This document shows, one piece after another, positions 1 to 6,966 of a stretch of 14,196 nucleotides of DNA. Each line of letters opens with the position of its first letter. The first letter of the stretch is position 1. Origin of the DNA: an uncultured Clostridium sp. (lineage in GTDB: Bacteria; Bacillota; Clostridia; Clostridiales; Clostridiaceae); the NCBI RefSeq assembly GCF_937920395.1, contig NZ_CALEVF010000143.1, positions 1 through 14,196 on the forward strand, read 5' to 3'. The notes beneath the pieces were generated by a model. That model saw nothing but the letters and a program-made list of their open reading frames with translations, had not been told where the DNA came from and did not search any database. Both the position numbers and the translations under genes were made by a program.

Positions 1-22
1 GCTAGGTAATTGGAGGAATTTC

Positions 23-766
23 ATGATTAATATAAAAAATTTACACAAAAGTTTTGGTGATAATGAGATATTAAAAGGCATTGACTTAAATATAAAAAAG
101 GGTGAAACAACTATTGTAATAGGACCCTCAGGTTCAGGTAAAACCACCCTTCTTAGATGCCTTAATTTATTAGAAGTTCCGAACATTGGAACCATAAGTA
201 TTGGCGATAATGAATTGGTATTTGGTGGGGATAAAGAACCAACTGATAAAGAAATATTAGAACTCAGACGCAATACAGGAATGGTATTTCAAGGGTTTCA
301 TTTATTTCCTCACATGACTGTAATTGCAAACATTATGGAAGGACTCACTACTGTGCTAAAGCAGCCTAAAAAAGTTGCTCGCGATAAAGCACTCAATCTA
401 TTAGATAAAGTTGGGCTGTCAGATAAAGCTAGCAGTTACCCTCATGAGCTCTCCGGAGGGCAACAACAGAGAGTTGCCATAGCACGTGCTATGGCCATCG
501 AGCCATTAGTATTGTTATTTGATGAACCAACTTCTGCACTAGATCCTGAACTTGCAGCTGAGGTACTTAAAGTTATGAAAGATCTATCACATGAAGGTAT
601 GACAATGGTTGTTGTTACCCATAACATGAGTTTTGCAAGAGATGTTGCAGACAATATAATATTTATTGATCAAGGAATTATCCTTGATCAGGGAACCCCG
701 GAGGAATTGTTAAATAATCCAACTAACGCAAGAATAAAACAATTTTTAAGTTTAGATTTTAATTAA
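23..766 (+). CDS. Polar amino-acid ABC transporter, ATP-binding subunit (GlnQ/TcyC type)
   Basis: This 247-residue protein is the cytoplasmic ATPase that powers import of a polar amino acid or cystine through a membrane permease. All expected ABC motifs are visible: Walker A GPSGSGKT at 34-41, a Q-loop in VFQGFHLFPHMTV (Q90), the signature LSGGQQQR at 143-150, Walker B LLFDEP at 164-169 and the switch histidine in VVTHNM (H200). Length and motif wording match the polar amino-acid branch (GlnQ, ArtP, TcyC). The ATG is preceded by GGAGGA at 12-17 with 5 bases of spacing. The permease and binding protein are not in the window; stop codons at 3-5 or 7-9 could end the upstream partner, but that cannot be decided here. 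The PLP enzyme follows after a gap of 36 bases with no terminator, so the two are probably co-transcribed. This suggests, but does not prove, a sulfur amino-acid substrate such as cystine. The family is certain; the substrate is inference. Confidence 0.95.
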   Translation: MINIKNLHKSFGDNEILKGIDLNIKKGETTIVIGPSGSGKTTLLRCLNLLEVPNIGTISIGDNELVFGGDKEPTDKEILELRRNTGMVFQGFHLFPHMTVIANIMEGLTTVLKQPKKVARDKALNLLDKVGLSDKASSYPHELSGGQQQRVAIARAMAIEPLVLLFDEPTSALDPELAAEVLKVMKDLSHEGMTMVVVTHNMSFARDVADNIIFIDQGIILDQGTPEELLNNPTNARIKQFLSLDFN

Positions 767-802
767 TATAATTTACAGATAAATTATTTGAGGAGGAAAA
801 AT

Positions 803-1951
803 ATGAAGAAAGATATAAAAATCGAATCATTATTAATACATGGTGGAATAGATGGGGATGCTCGTACTGGAGCGGTTAATGTACCAATATACCAAACATC
901 TACATTTAAAAAAGGTAAATTTGATGCTGATAATGCTTACGAATATTCAAGGTCAGGAAATCCTACACGTGAAGCACTCGAAAAACTCATTACAGATCTT
1001 GAAGAAGGTTATGCAGGTTTCGCATTTGCTTCAGGTATGGCTGCTACAACTGCTACATTGTCCCTATTTAAAACAGGAGATAGAATTTTAATATCAAATA
1101 ATATTTATGGTGGAACCTTTAGAGTTATAGACAAATATTTTAATAATTTTGGTATACATTATACTTTATTTGATTCATCTGATATAACTCAGTTAGAAAA
1201 CAAAATTGATGATAGTGTAAAAGCTATTTTTATAGAAACACCAACAAATCCTTTAATGGGTATTACAGATATTGTTGCAGTTGCAAAAATTGCTAAAAAG
1301 AATAACTTACTCTTAATAGTAGATAATACATTTATGACTCCATATCTACAAAAACCAATTACCCTTGGTGCTGATATAGTTATTCATAGCGCTACAAAAT
1401 ATCTAAGTGGACACAGTGATTTAATTGCAGGCCTTGTTGTCGTAAATAATAAAGAACTTGCTGAAAGAATTGGATTCATACAAAACTCTACTGGTGGAAT
1501 TTTATCACCATTTGATTCTTTCTTATTAATAAGGGGTATCAAAACTCTAGCACTAAGAATGGACAGACACAACTCAAATGCAAAAGTTGTATCTGAATTC
1601 TTAAGAGATAGAAAAGAAGTAGAAAAAGTATATTATCCAGGATTTGTTGACCATCCTGGACATAAAATACAAGAAAAACAAGCAAACGGATATGGTGGTA
1701 TCATTTCCTTTGTTCTAAATAAAGATTATGATTATAAAAAGTTCTTAGAAAGTCTTCAATTAATAACTTTTGGAGAAAGCCTAGGAGGAGTAGAATCATT
1801 AATCTGCCATCCTGCAACTATGACACATGCTGCAATTCCATATGAAATTAGACAAGAAATTGGAATAACTGATCATTTAGTAAGATTATCTGTAGGTGTT
1901 GAAAATGTTTCAGATATAGTTGATGATTTAACAAGAGCATTAGAACTATAA
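803..1951 (+). CDS. PLP-dependent cystathionine gamma-lyase / gamma-synthase family enzyme
   Basis: This 382-residue enzyme belongs to the Cys/Met-metabolism PLP family (cystathionine gamma-synthase, cystathionine gamma/beta-lyase, methionine gamma-lyase), a cytosolic family working in transsulfuration or sulfur amino-acid breakdown. Family landmarks are YSRSGNPTR (48-56), ASGMAA (76-81), YGGT (102-105), ETPTNP (145-150), the cofactor-ring aspartate in VDNTF (D174), the Schiff-base lysine in SATKYLSGHSD (K199), and the C-terminal SLGGVESL and HPATMTHA segments. An in-frame TTG at 788 would add five residues, but it overlaps the Shine-Dalgarno sequence AGGAGG (791-796). The ATG at 803 sits 6 bases after that site and is the better start. 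Motifs alone do not separate lyase from synthase activity. The gene lies directly behind an amino-acid ABC ATPase, which favours a role in using imported sulfur amino acids. It ends just before a bidirectional terminator. Confidence 0.92.
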   Translation: MKKDIKIESLLIHGGIDGDARTGAVNVPIYQTSTFKKGKFDADNAYEYSRSGNPTREALEKLITDLEEGYAGFAFASGMAATTATLSLFKTGDRILISNNIYGGTFRVIDKYFNNFGIHYTLFDSSDITQLENKIDDSVKAIFIETPTNPLMGITDIVAVAKIAKKNNLLLIVDNTFMTPYLQKPITLGADIVIHSATKYLSGHSDLIAGLVVVNNKELAERIGFIQNSTGGILSPFDSFLLIRGIKTLALRMDRHNSNAKVVSEFLRDRKEVEKVYYPGFVDHPGHKIQEKQANGYGGIISFVLNKDYDYKKFLESLQLITFGESLGGVESLICHPATMTHAAIPYEIRQEIGITDHLVRLSVGVENVSDIVDDLTRALEL

Positions 1952-1956
1952 TTTTA

Positions 1957-2009
1957 TAACAACGAAAAACACATTCCTGTATTTCCTAGGGACGTGTTTT
2001 TCGTTGTTG
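1957..2009. terminator. Bidirectional intrinsic terminator between convergent genes
   Basis: A perfect 14-base inverted repeat (arm ACAACGAAAAACAC at 1959-1972, partner at 1994-2007) encloses a second short stem at 1974-1978/1988-1992. T-rich sequence follows on the plus strand (2008-2033), and A/T-rich sequence on the other side serves the minus strand. It lies between the stop of the PLP enzyme (1951) and the stop of the M20 hydrolase (2022), so it most likely terminates both convergent transcripts. Confidence 0.85.
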
Positions 2010-2021
2010 TATAAATTAATT

Positions 2022-3188
2022 TTATTTTTGTTTTAATATAACCAAAGCACGCTTAGCAAGTTCTGAAAAATAATTGGCAGCTGGCAAAAGTGCATCATCA
2101 TCTACCTTAAATTTTGGATGATGAAGTGAATATGATACACCTGTACCAATATTTACAAAGGCACCCGGTATTTTCTCTTGGTAAACTGCAAAATCTTCAC
2201 CAATTAATGTGTCCGGAAGTTTTTTAATAACATATCCTTGAATCTGTGCAACGTCTAATGCAACTGCTGTCCAATCTTCATTGTTATCTGTTGCTGGTGG
2301 ACCGCTGTACCATTTAAGCTCAGCAGTTGCTCCAAATGAGTCCGCCATTCCTTTAACTATTTGTCTCATTTTATTTGGAACAAACTCACGTGTTTTCGCA
2401 TTAACCGTCCGTACAGTCCCTTCAAGATAAGCCTTAGTCGGTATTACATTCCACGTGTTACCACCTTCAATATGAGTGACACTAATAAGTACTTGATCAA
2501 ATGTGCTAACATTACGGCTAACAATTGTCTGGAGCGCTGTAATTATATGAGCCGCAACAATAATTGGATCAATTCCCTTTTCTGGTGATGACGCATGTGT
2601 ACCTATACCTTCAATTTCAATTTCAAACCTATCAACGGCTGCAGTCATTGCTCCCACCTTTGTTCCAAAACTTCCCACTTCTAAATCTGGTGCACTATGG
2701 AGTCCAAAAATTGCAGCTACGTTAGATAATCCACCACTTTCTATGACCTTTTCCGCCCCGTGTCCTAACTCCTCCGCTGGCTGAAATATAATTCTTACAG
2801 TTCCCTCTAGTGTTGATTCTTGCTGCTTTAATAAATAAGCTGCGCCTAAAATAACAGATGCATGAAAATCATGACCACATGCATGCATTTTACCAATAAC
2901 TTGTGATTTATATCCTAAATCTGTTTCCTCAAAAATAGGAAGTGCATCAATATCTCCACGAATAGCAATAATAGGTCCTTCCCTATCTCCAGTTATTTCT
3001 GCAACAAGTCCTGTTTCAAGCGGCAAATTAAGTACACGAATTTGAGCCTCGTTTAATAACTTACGTAAAGTTTTAGTTGTTTCAAACTCTTCATTGGATA
3101 ACTCAGGATTTTTATGAAAGTTATGCCTTATATCTATAAGCTTTTTCTCTAAATCATTAACTATATTTGTTTTTATTTTATTTTCCAT
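2022..3188 (-). CDS. M20-family amidohydrolase (N-acyl-L-amino-acid hydrolase type)
   Basis: This 388-residue cytosolic metallohydrolase belongs to the M20/ArgE/amidohydrolase family, whose members cleave the amide bond of N-acyl-L-amino acids such as hippurate, N-acetyl-cysteine or N-acetyl-amino acids. Metal-binding and catalytic segments are present: HACGHDFH (C104, H106), PAEE (E139/E140), GLHS (H164) and HHPKF near the C terminus (H356/H357). The dimerisation-domain motif GIGTHASSP is at about 195-202. Length is normal. The ATG at 3188 is preceded by AAGGAG around 3198-3203. The family includes B. subtilis YxeP and YtnL, which sit in sulfur-compound scavenging loci next to amino-acid transporters. 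Here the gene faces the ABC-ATPase/PLP pair convergently, so it is a neighbour but not an operon member. No signal peptide is seen. The exact acyl group and amino acid are unknown. Confidence 0.92.
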   Translation of the reverse strand: MENKIKTNIVNDLEKKLIDIRHNFHKNPELSNEEFETTKTLRKLLNEAQIRVLNLPLETGLVAEITGDREGPIIAIRGDIDALPIFEETDLGYKSQVIGKMHACGHDFHASVILGAAYLLKQQESTLEGTVRIIFQPAEELGHGAEKVIESGGLSNVAAIFGLHSAPDLEVGSFGTKVGAMTAAVDRFEIEIEGIGTHASSPEKGIDPIIVAAHIITALQTIVSRNVSTFDQVLISVTHIEGGNTWNVIPTKAYLEGTVRTVNAKTREFVPNKMRQIVKGMADSFGATAELKWYSGPPATDNNEDWTAVALDVAQIQGYVIKKLPDTLIGEDFAVYQEKIPGAFVNIGTGVSYSLHHPKFKVDDDALLPAANYFSELAKRALVILKQK

Positions 3189-3220
3189 AATATTTACTCC
3201 TTAAGTTTATTTATATATTT

Positions 3221-3226
3221 ATTATA
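3221..3226 (-). promoter_or_regulatory. Possible -10 element for the M20 hydrolase gene
   Basis: On the minus strand a perfect TATAAT lies 33 bases upstream of the ATG at 3188. The region about 17 bases further upstream is AT-rich but carries no good -35 hexamer, so this is only a candidate. The gene would otherwise depend on read-through past the hairpin at 3295-3350. Confidence 0.35.
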
Positions 3227-3294
3227 CCTACATCCTACTAATAGAAATTTCTTTTCTTTTAAAATAATATTATATGCATCATACTCTATAAAAT

Positions 3295-3350
3295 AACCCC
3301 ACCAAATGGATTTTACAACTATTTTATAGTTATGTCCATTTAGTGAGGTT
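3295..3350 (-). terminator. Hairpin repeat A, probable terminator downstream of the D-aminoacylase gene
   Basis: The arms at 3295-3310 and 3335-3350 pair over 16 positions with two mismatches. An inner stem AACTAT/ATAGTT (6 pairs, loop TTT) sits inside. On the minus strand the hairpin lies about 60 bases after the D-aminoacylase stop (3409) and is followed by TTATTTTATAG, which fits an intrinsic terminator. It is clearly related in sequence to the hairpin at 4927-4973. Confidence 0.65.
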
Positions 3351-3408
3351 TAATCACCATGTTTTATTTTGAACTTTTTAATTCTATTCATATGAATTAT
3401 ACTTATAA

Positions 3409-4755
3409 CTATGCTGTTCTAATAGTTCTTCCTGCCGTACTATTTTTTATCATGCCTCCATCTAGAACTAATCTTCCGTTCACAAATACGTATTTTATCC
3501 CTTCAGGTTTTCTATCTGGAACGCCCACATCTGGAAAATCCGATTTATCTCTAATAGTATCTATATCAAAAATAACAACATCAGCGTCTGTTCCCTTTTT
3601 TATTCTGCCCTTTTGTTTAAGTCCCATAGTTTCTGCTGGAAGAAAAGTTGCCTTGCGAACCGCCTCTATTAAACTTATCTCCTTACGTTCTCTTACCATG
3701 CACCTAAAATATCTTGGGAAAGTACCTGAAATTTGAGGATGTCCTTCACCCTTTTTATAAGGCCCAATGTCTGACGATGGCATTGAGTAATTTTTATCCA
3801 AAGCCTTATATACACTTTCATTTGAATCCGTACAATATATAATACATTCACAAGGATTACTAGCTCTTAATTCTTTATATAGTTTATTGTTTAATCTCTC
3901 ACCTTTATATTTTCCTGAAGCTACAAGCATTTTGTTTAAACATAATCCATGATTCACATTTTTCTCACAAAAAATTGCAGTTCCAATAGATGTAGCCCAA
4001 TCGTTATATAATCCACTATCTATTTTTATATTTAATCCATCCTCTATTGCTTTATCTACTATTTTTAACGCTTTATCCATAACTACATTATATTGATAAA
4101 CAAAATGAGATATTAAAACGGGGGCTCCTGTAACCCTTGAAATCTCAATAGCTTCTCTTAATGAATTTAAATCATGATCCGAAGATGTTCTTGTATGAAT
4201 TGTGATAGGTCTGTTATAATTTGCAGCTATTATGCAAACAGCATATATTTCTTCAAGGGAGCTATGTGGAGCATATTCGAGTCCTAATGATAATCCACAA
4301 GCACCTTCACATAATGCTTTTTCTGTAAGATATTTCATTTTGCAAATTTGTTCTTTATTTGCTGCAGAATATACATCTGTAATTCCAACAGCCTTACGCA
4401 GACTCATTGAATGTCCTACAAGTTCAGCTTGATTTATAACAAACCCTTTTTTATCTTGCTTATCAAAAAATTCATTCATATTTATTGGACTTAACCCACA
4501 ATTACCACCGATTGTAGTAGTAATACCTTGACGAAGTGACAGCTCTCCACAATAATCTTCTCCATCTACATGTCCATGTATATCGATGAAGCCCGGCGAA
4601 ACTATTAAACCAGATGCATTTATACTTTTTATTCCGACTAGTTCTGTAGTTGTAATTTCTGCCAGCTTTCCATCTTTTATACCTAAACTTCCTTTGAAAC
4701 TCGTTTTGAGGTCAGGATCAATTAAAGTACCATTATTAATAACAACATCAAACAT
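3409..4755 (-). CDS. N-acyl-D-amino-acid deacylase (D-aminoacylase) family amidohydrolase
   Basis: This 448-residue cytosolic enzyme of the metal-dependent amidohydrolase superfamily is predicted to hydrolyse N-acyl-D-amino acids to a free D-amino acid and a carboxylate. Visible landmarks are HGH (H60, H62) in SPGFIDIHGHVDG, the D-aminoacylase-style cysteine in GGNCGLSP (C86), GLSLGLEYAPHS (154-165), HTRTSSDH (H187), LISHF (H217), CTDSNES (D310) and a GTFPRYF segment (344-350). The family's zinc ligands are a cysteine and two histidines 30 residues apart, with a catalytic aspartate further on; the same order and the 30-residue spacing H187 to H217 are seen here. At 448 residues it is shorter than typical members, about 480-530. 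The ATG at 4755 follows AAGGGAG at about 4766-4772 (minus strand). The gene has its own promoter and is flanked on both sides by related hairpins. A relaxed or different amidohydrolase substrate, such as a dipeptide or cyclic amide, cannot be excluded. Confidence 0.85.
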   Translation of the reverse strand: MFDVVINNGTLIDPDLKTSFKGSLGIKDGKLAEITTTELVGIKSINASGLIVSPGFIDIHGHVDGEDYCGELSLRQGITTTIGGNCGLSPINMNEFFDKQDKKGFVINQAELVGHSMSLRKAVGITDVYSAANKEQICKMKYLTEKALCEGACGLSLGLEYAPHSSLEEIYAVCIIAANYNRPITIHTRTSSDHDLNSLREAIEISRVTGAPVLISHFVYQYNVVMDKALKIVDKAIEDGLNIKIDSGLYNDWATSIGTAIFCEKNVNHGLCLNKMLVASGKYKGERLNNKLYKELRASNPCECIIYCTDSNESVYKALDKNYSMPSSDIGPYKKGEGHPQISGTFPRYFRCMVRERKEISLIEAVRKATFLPAETMGLKQKGRIKKGTDADVVIFDIDTIRDKSDFPDVGVPDRKPEGIKYVFVNGRLVLDGGMIKNSTAGRTIRTA

Positions 4756-4839
4756 TTATGAACACTCCCTTCAAAGATTATTTTTAAAATTCAATACTTA
4801 TCTTACTGTATTTCCAATATGTTTAAATGTATTCCTAGT

Positions 4840-4853
4840 AAACATATATGTTT
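4840..4853. promoter_or_regulatory. Possible operator palindrome upstream of the D-aminoacylase gene
   Basis: AAACATATATGTTT is a perfect 14-base palindrome. It falls just downstream of the predicted transcription start (about 4859, minus strand) and well before the ribosome binding site. That is a plausible repressor position. In DNA this AT-rich, palindromes of this size occur by chance, so the call is tentative. Confidence 0.3.
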
Positions 4854-4865
4854 TAACTTTTACTA

Positions 4866-4894
4866 ATATTACCACGATTTTTTCAAATTATCAA
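4866..4894 (-). promoter_or_regulatory. Sigma-A type promoter for the D-aminoacylase gene
   Basis: On the minus strand, -35 TTGATA (4894-4889) and -10 TAATAT (4871-4866) are separated by exactly 17 bases. A start near 4859 would give a leader of roughly 100 bases before the ATG at 4755. This supports independent transcription from the upstream aspartase operon, which ends at the hairpin at 4927-4973. Confidence 0.6.
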
Positions 4895-4926
4895 TATTAA
4901 ATAACTTCATTTAACATGTAAAATAA

Positions 4927-4973
4927 CCCATTAAATGGACATAACTATTAAATAGTTATGTCCATTTAATGGG
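4927..4973 (-). terminator. Hairpin repeat B, perfect 47-base inverted repeat, probable terminator of aspA
   Basis: Two 23-base arms (4927-4949 and 4951-4973) are exact reverse complements around a single central base. On the minus strand it begins 30 bases after the aspartase stop codon (5003) and is followed by TTATTTTACATG, giving a terminator-like layout. The stem is longer than most intrinsic terminators. It shares its right arm almost base for base, and the adjoining TTATTTTA tract, with the hairpin at 3295-3350. The two may be copies of one dispersed repeat. Confidence 0.7.
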
Positions 4974-5002
4974 GATTATATATGTTTAAACCGATCCCAT
5001 TT

Positions 5003-6415
5003 TTAACCTACCATTAGTTCTTTCGCTAATATACCAGGTTTGGTCATTAATTCTATATCTAATATATCATTAAGTTCATTTTCACTTAAAATCCCATCTT
5101 TTAATATTAATTCTCTTACAGACTTTCTAGTTTTTAACGCAGTTTTTGCAATTTCAGCAGCTTTTTTATAACCTATATGTGGACAAATTGCAGTAATAAT
5201 ACCAACACTATTCTCTACCAATTCTTTACATATTTCTCTATTTGCGGTTATCCCTGAAACGCAGTTAATTACAAAAGTATTTACTCCATTTGTTAATGTC
5301 TCTATGGATTGAAATAATTTATAGAATATAACTGGTTCAAAAGCATTCAATTCCAATTGTCCCGCTTCTGCAGCCATAGTTATTGTTATATCATTCCCTA
5401 TAATATTGAATGCTATTTGACTTATTACTTCTGGTATTACAGGATTAACCTTTCCTGGCATCATAGAAGAACCATTTTGTTTTGAAGGAAGATTAATTTC
5501 ACCGAACCCTGTCCTTGGTCCTGATGACATAAGTCTTAAATCATTTGCTATTTTGGATAAATTAACTGCGCATGCTTTAATAACACCAGACACCACTACA
5601 AAACCGTCTAAATTCTGCGTTGCATCTACTAAATCTACTGCTTGTTTTAATTCTATATTTGATATTTTAGAAATGTTTGGTACTATTTTATTAAAATATT
5701 GTATATCCGCATTCATACCAGTTCCGATTGCAGTACCACCCATATTTACAACTTTTAATTCTTCCTTAGCTTTTTCAAGTCTTAAGATATCTCTCTTTAT
5801 CACTGAACTGTAAGCTTTAAATTCTTGTCCAAGCCTTATTGGAACTGCATCTTGCATCTGGGTTCTTCCCATTTTTATAACATCATCGAACTCTTTTGAT
5901 TTTTCGTTAAAAGCATCATAAAGTTTAGAAAGCTGGGCTATTGCCTTTGGAATAAGTTTTAAGGCGGTCATTTTACCTGCTGTAGGAATAACATCATTTG
6001 TCGATTGTCCATAATTTATATGATCATTAGGATGAACTATACTATAATCACCCTTTTTCCCTCCCAGTATTTCTATAGCTCTATTTGCAATTACTTCATT
6101 GACATTCATATTCATACTTGTACCAGCTCCACCTTGAATAGGATCTACTATGAATTGATCTTGCAATTTACCAGCTATTATTTCATCACAGGCCTTTATA
6201 ATAGATTCTTCAATCTTTTTATCTAAAAGTCCAACTTCATTATTTGTTATTGCTGCTGCTTTTTTTATTTCTGCTAAACTTTTTATAAATTCCGCAGACA
6301 TTCCTAGTCCCGTTATTTTAAAATTCTCAGCAGCCCTTAAAGTCTGTACCCCATAATAAGCCTCCATCGGTACTTGTTTTGATCCAATTGAATCGCTTTC
6401 TAATCTAAAATCCAT
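5003..6415 (-). CDS. aspA: Aspartate ammonia-lyase (aspartase)
   Basis: This 470-residue cytosolic enzyme of the aspartase/fumarase superfamily reversibly converts L-aspartate to fumarate and ammonia, probably as a homotetramer. Visible motifs are LRAAENFKITG (26-36), the substrate loop GTSMNMNVNEV (98-108), QSTNDV (137-142), GRTQMQDA (183-190) and the mobile-loop signature GSSMMPGKVNP (315-325), whose serine is the catalytic base in this family. GRTQ, rather than the GRTH usual in fumarase C, together with the aspartase-like N terminus, favours aspartase. Length matches AspA (about 470-478). The start at 6415 follows GAGGAAGG on the minus strand. An Lrp/AsnC regulator lies 49 bases upstream on the same strand with no terminator between, so the two probably form an operon in which the regulator senses an amino acid. 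A class II fumarase is the alternative but is less likely. Confidence 0.93.
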   Translation of the reverse strand: MDFRLESDSIGSKQVPMEAYYGVQTLRAAENFKITGLGMSAEFIKSLAEIKKAAAITNNEVGLLDKKIEESIIKACDEIIAGKLQDQFIVDPIQGGAGTSMNMNVNEVIANRAIEILGGKKGDYSIVHPNDHINYGQSTNDVIPTAGKMTALKLIPKAIAQLSKLYDAFNEKSKEFDDVIKMGRTQMQDAVPIRLGQEFKAYSSVIKRDILRLEKAKEELKVVNMGGTAIGTGMNADIQYFNKIVPNISKISNIELKQAVDLVDATQNLDGFVVVSGVIKACAVNLSKIANDLRLMSSGPRTGFGEINLPSKQNGSSMMPGKVNPVIPEVISQIAFNIIGNDITITMAAEAGQLELNAFEPVIFYKLFQSIETLTNGVNTFVINCVSGITANREICKELVENSVGIITAICPHIGYKKAAEIAKTALKTRKSVRELILKDGILSENELNDILDIELMTKPGILAKELMVG

Positions 6416-6447
6416 TTAAATAACCTTCCTCTCTATAATTCATTTAC

Positions 6448-6483
6448 TAATCTCACTTTATATTTTAATTATTAATCTCACTT
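6448..6483. repeat. Pair of 11-base direct repeats at the 3' end of the Lrp-family gene
   Basis: TAATCTCACTT occurs at 6448-6458 and again at 6473-6483, with a 25-base period. The second copy covers the last codons of the regulator gene and the first lies in the short gap before aspA. It may be a trace of a small local duplication. Confidence 0.5.
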
Positions 6484-6923
6484 GGTATAATAGAATAATT
6501 ATTCTTTATTGTAGAAAGAGATACTGTCGTCTTAGTTTTTTGAACTCCTGGTATGTTTTTTATCTTATTCAAAATTTTTTCTAAGCTTTCTGTACTCTCT
6601 GTAATTATTTTTAAAACATAATCATAATCACCAGCTAAATAGTGGCATTCTACAATTTCATTGTCTACTTGAATCGTATTAACAAATAAATCTGTGAATT
6701 TTGGTGATTCGAGTGATACAAACATTATTATCATAAGATCTTTATTGAACTTTTTAGCACTTAATATTATAGTGTATTTTTCAATAATCCCTGCATTATC
6801 AAGTTTTTTTAATCTATCGCCTACTGCAGGTACGGATAAATTAATTCGGGTACTTATTTCAGAAGCGGTAACTCTAGAATTTTGTTGCAAAAGTTTAAGT
6901 ATTTTAATATCGATATTGTCCAT
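6465..6923 (-). CDS. Lrp/AsnC-family transcriptional regulator
   Basis: This 152-residue protein has the two-domain Lrp/AsnC layout. An N-terminal winged helix-turn-helix (about residues 1-55) begins DIKILKLLQQNSR and contains VTASEISTRINLSVPAVGDRLKKL. The C-terminal RAM domain (about 65-145) contains ECHYLAGDYDYVLKI, which carries the characteristic glycine-aspartate turn before the ligand pocket. Such proteins form dimers or octamers, bind an amino acid and control amino-acid transport or catabolism genes, often including their own. The ATG at 6923 has AGAGGTGA upstream and an extended -10 promoter about 35 bases upstream. aspA follows 49 bases downstream on the same strand, so the regulator is likely to control aspartate deamination, and perhaps the neighbouring amino-acid genes. 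The effector is not predictable from sequence. Confidence 0.93.
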   Translation of the reverse strand: MDNIDIKILKLLQQNSRVTASEISTRINLSVPAVGDRLKKLDNAGIIEKYTIILSAKKFNKDLMIIMFVSLESPKFTDLFVNTIQVDNEIVECHYLAGDYDYVLKIITESTESLEKILNKIKNIPGVQKTKTTVSLSTIKNNYSIIPSEINN

Positions 6924-6939
6924 ACAAAATCACCTCTTA

Positions 6940-6951
6940 AATAATATTATT
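6940..6951. promoter_or_regulatory. Possible operator palindrome at the lrp-aspA transcription start
   Basis: AATAATATTATT is a perfect 12-base palindrome located exactly where transcription from the -10 element at 6963-6958 should begin. Autoregulation is common in the Lrp family, and known Lrp sites are AT-rich imperfect palindromes, so it is a reasonable candidate. Its composition makes chance occurrence quite possible. Confidence 0.3.
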
Positions 6952-6957
6952 AGGTAT

Positions 6958-6966
6958 ATTATATCA
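6958..6966 (-). promoter_or_regulatory. Extended -10 promoter for the lrp-aspA operon
   Basis: On the minus strand the nonamer TGATATAAT matches the extended -10 form (TG, one base, TATAAT) perfectly. The -35 position holds only a weak AT-rich hexamer, which the extended -10 can compensate. The predicted start near 6951 leaves a short leader of about 28 bases with the Shine-Dalgarno sequence. Confidence 0.6.

Noticed and set aside
788..802. Upstream TTG start for the PLP enzyme adding five residues
   Set aside because: It overlaps the strong AGGAGG ribosome binding site that clearly serves the ATG at 803.
4586..4900. 104-codon plus-strand open frame
   Set aside because: It mostly overlaps the well-supported D-aminoacylase gene in antisense and its promoter region, has no good ribosome binding site and resembles no protein family.
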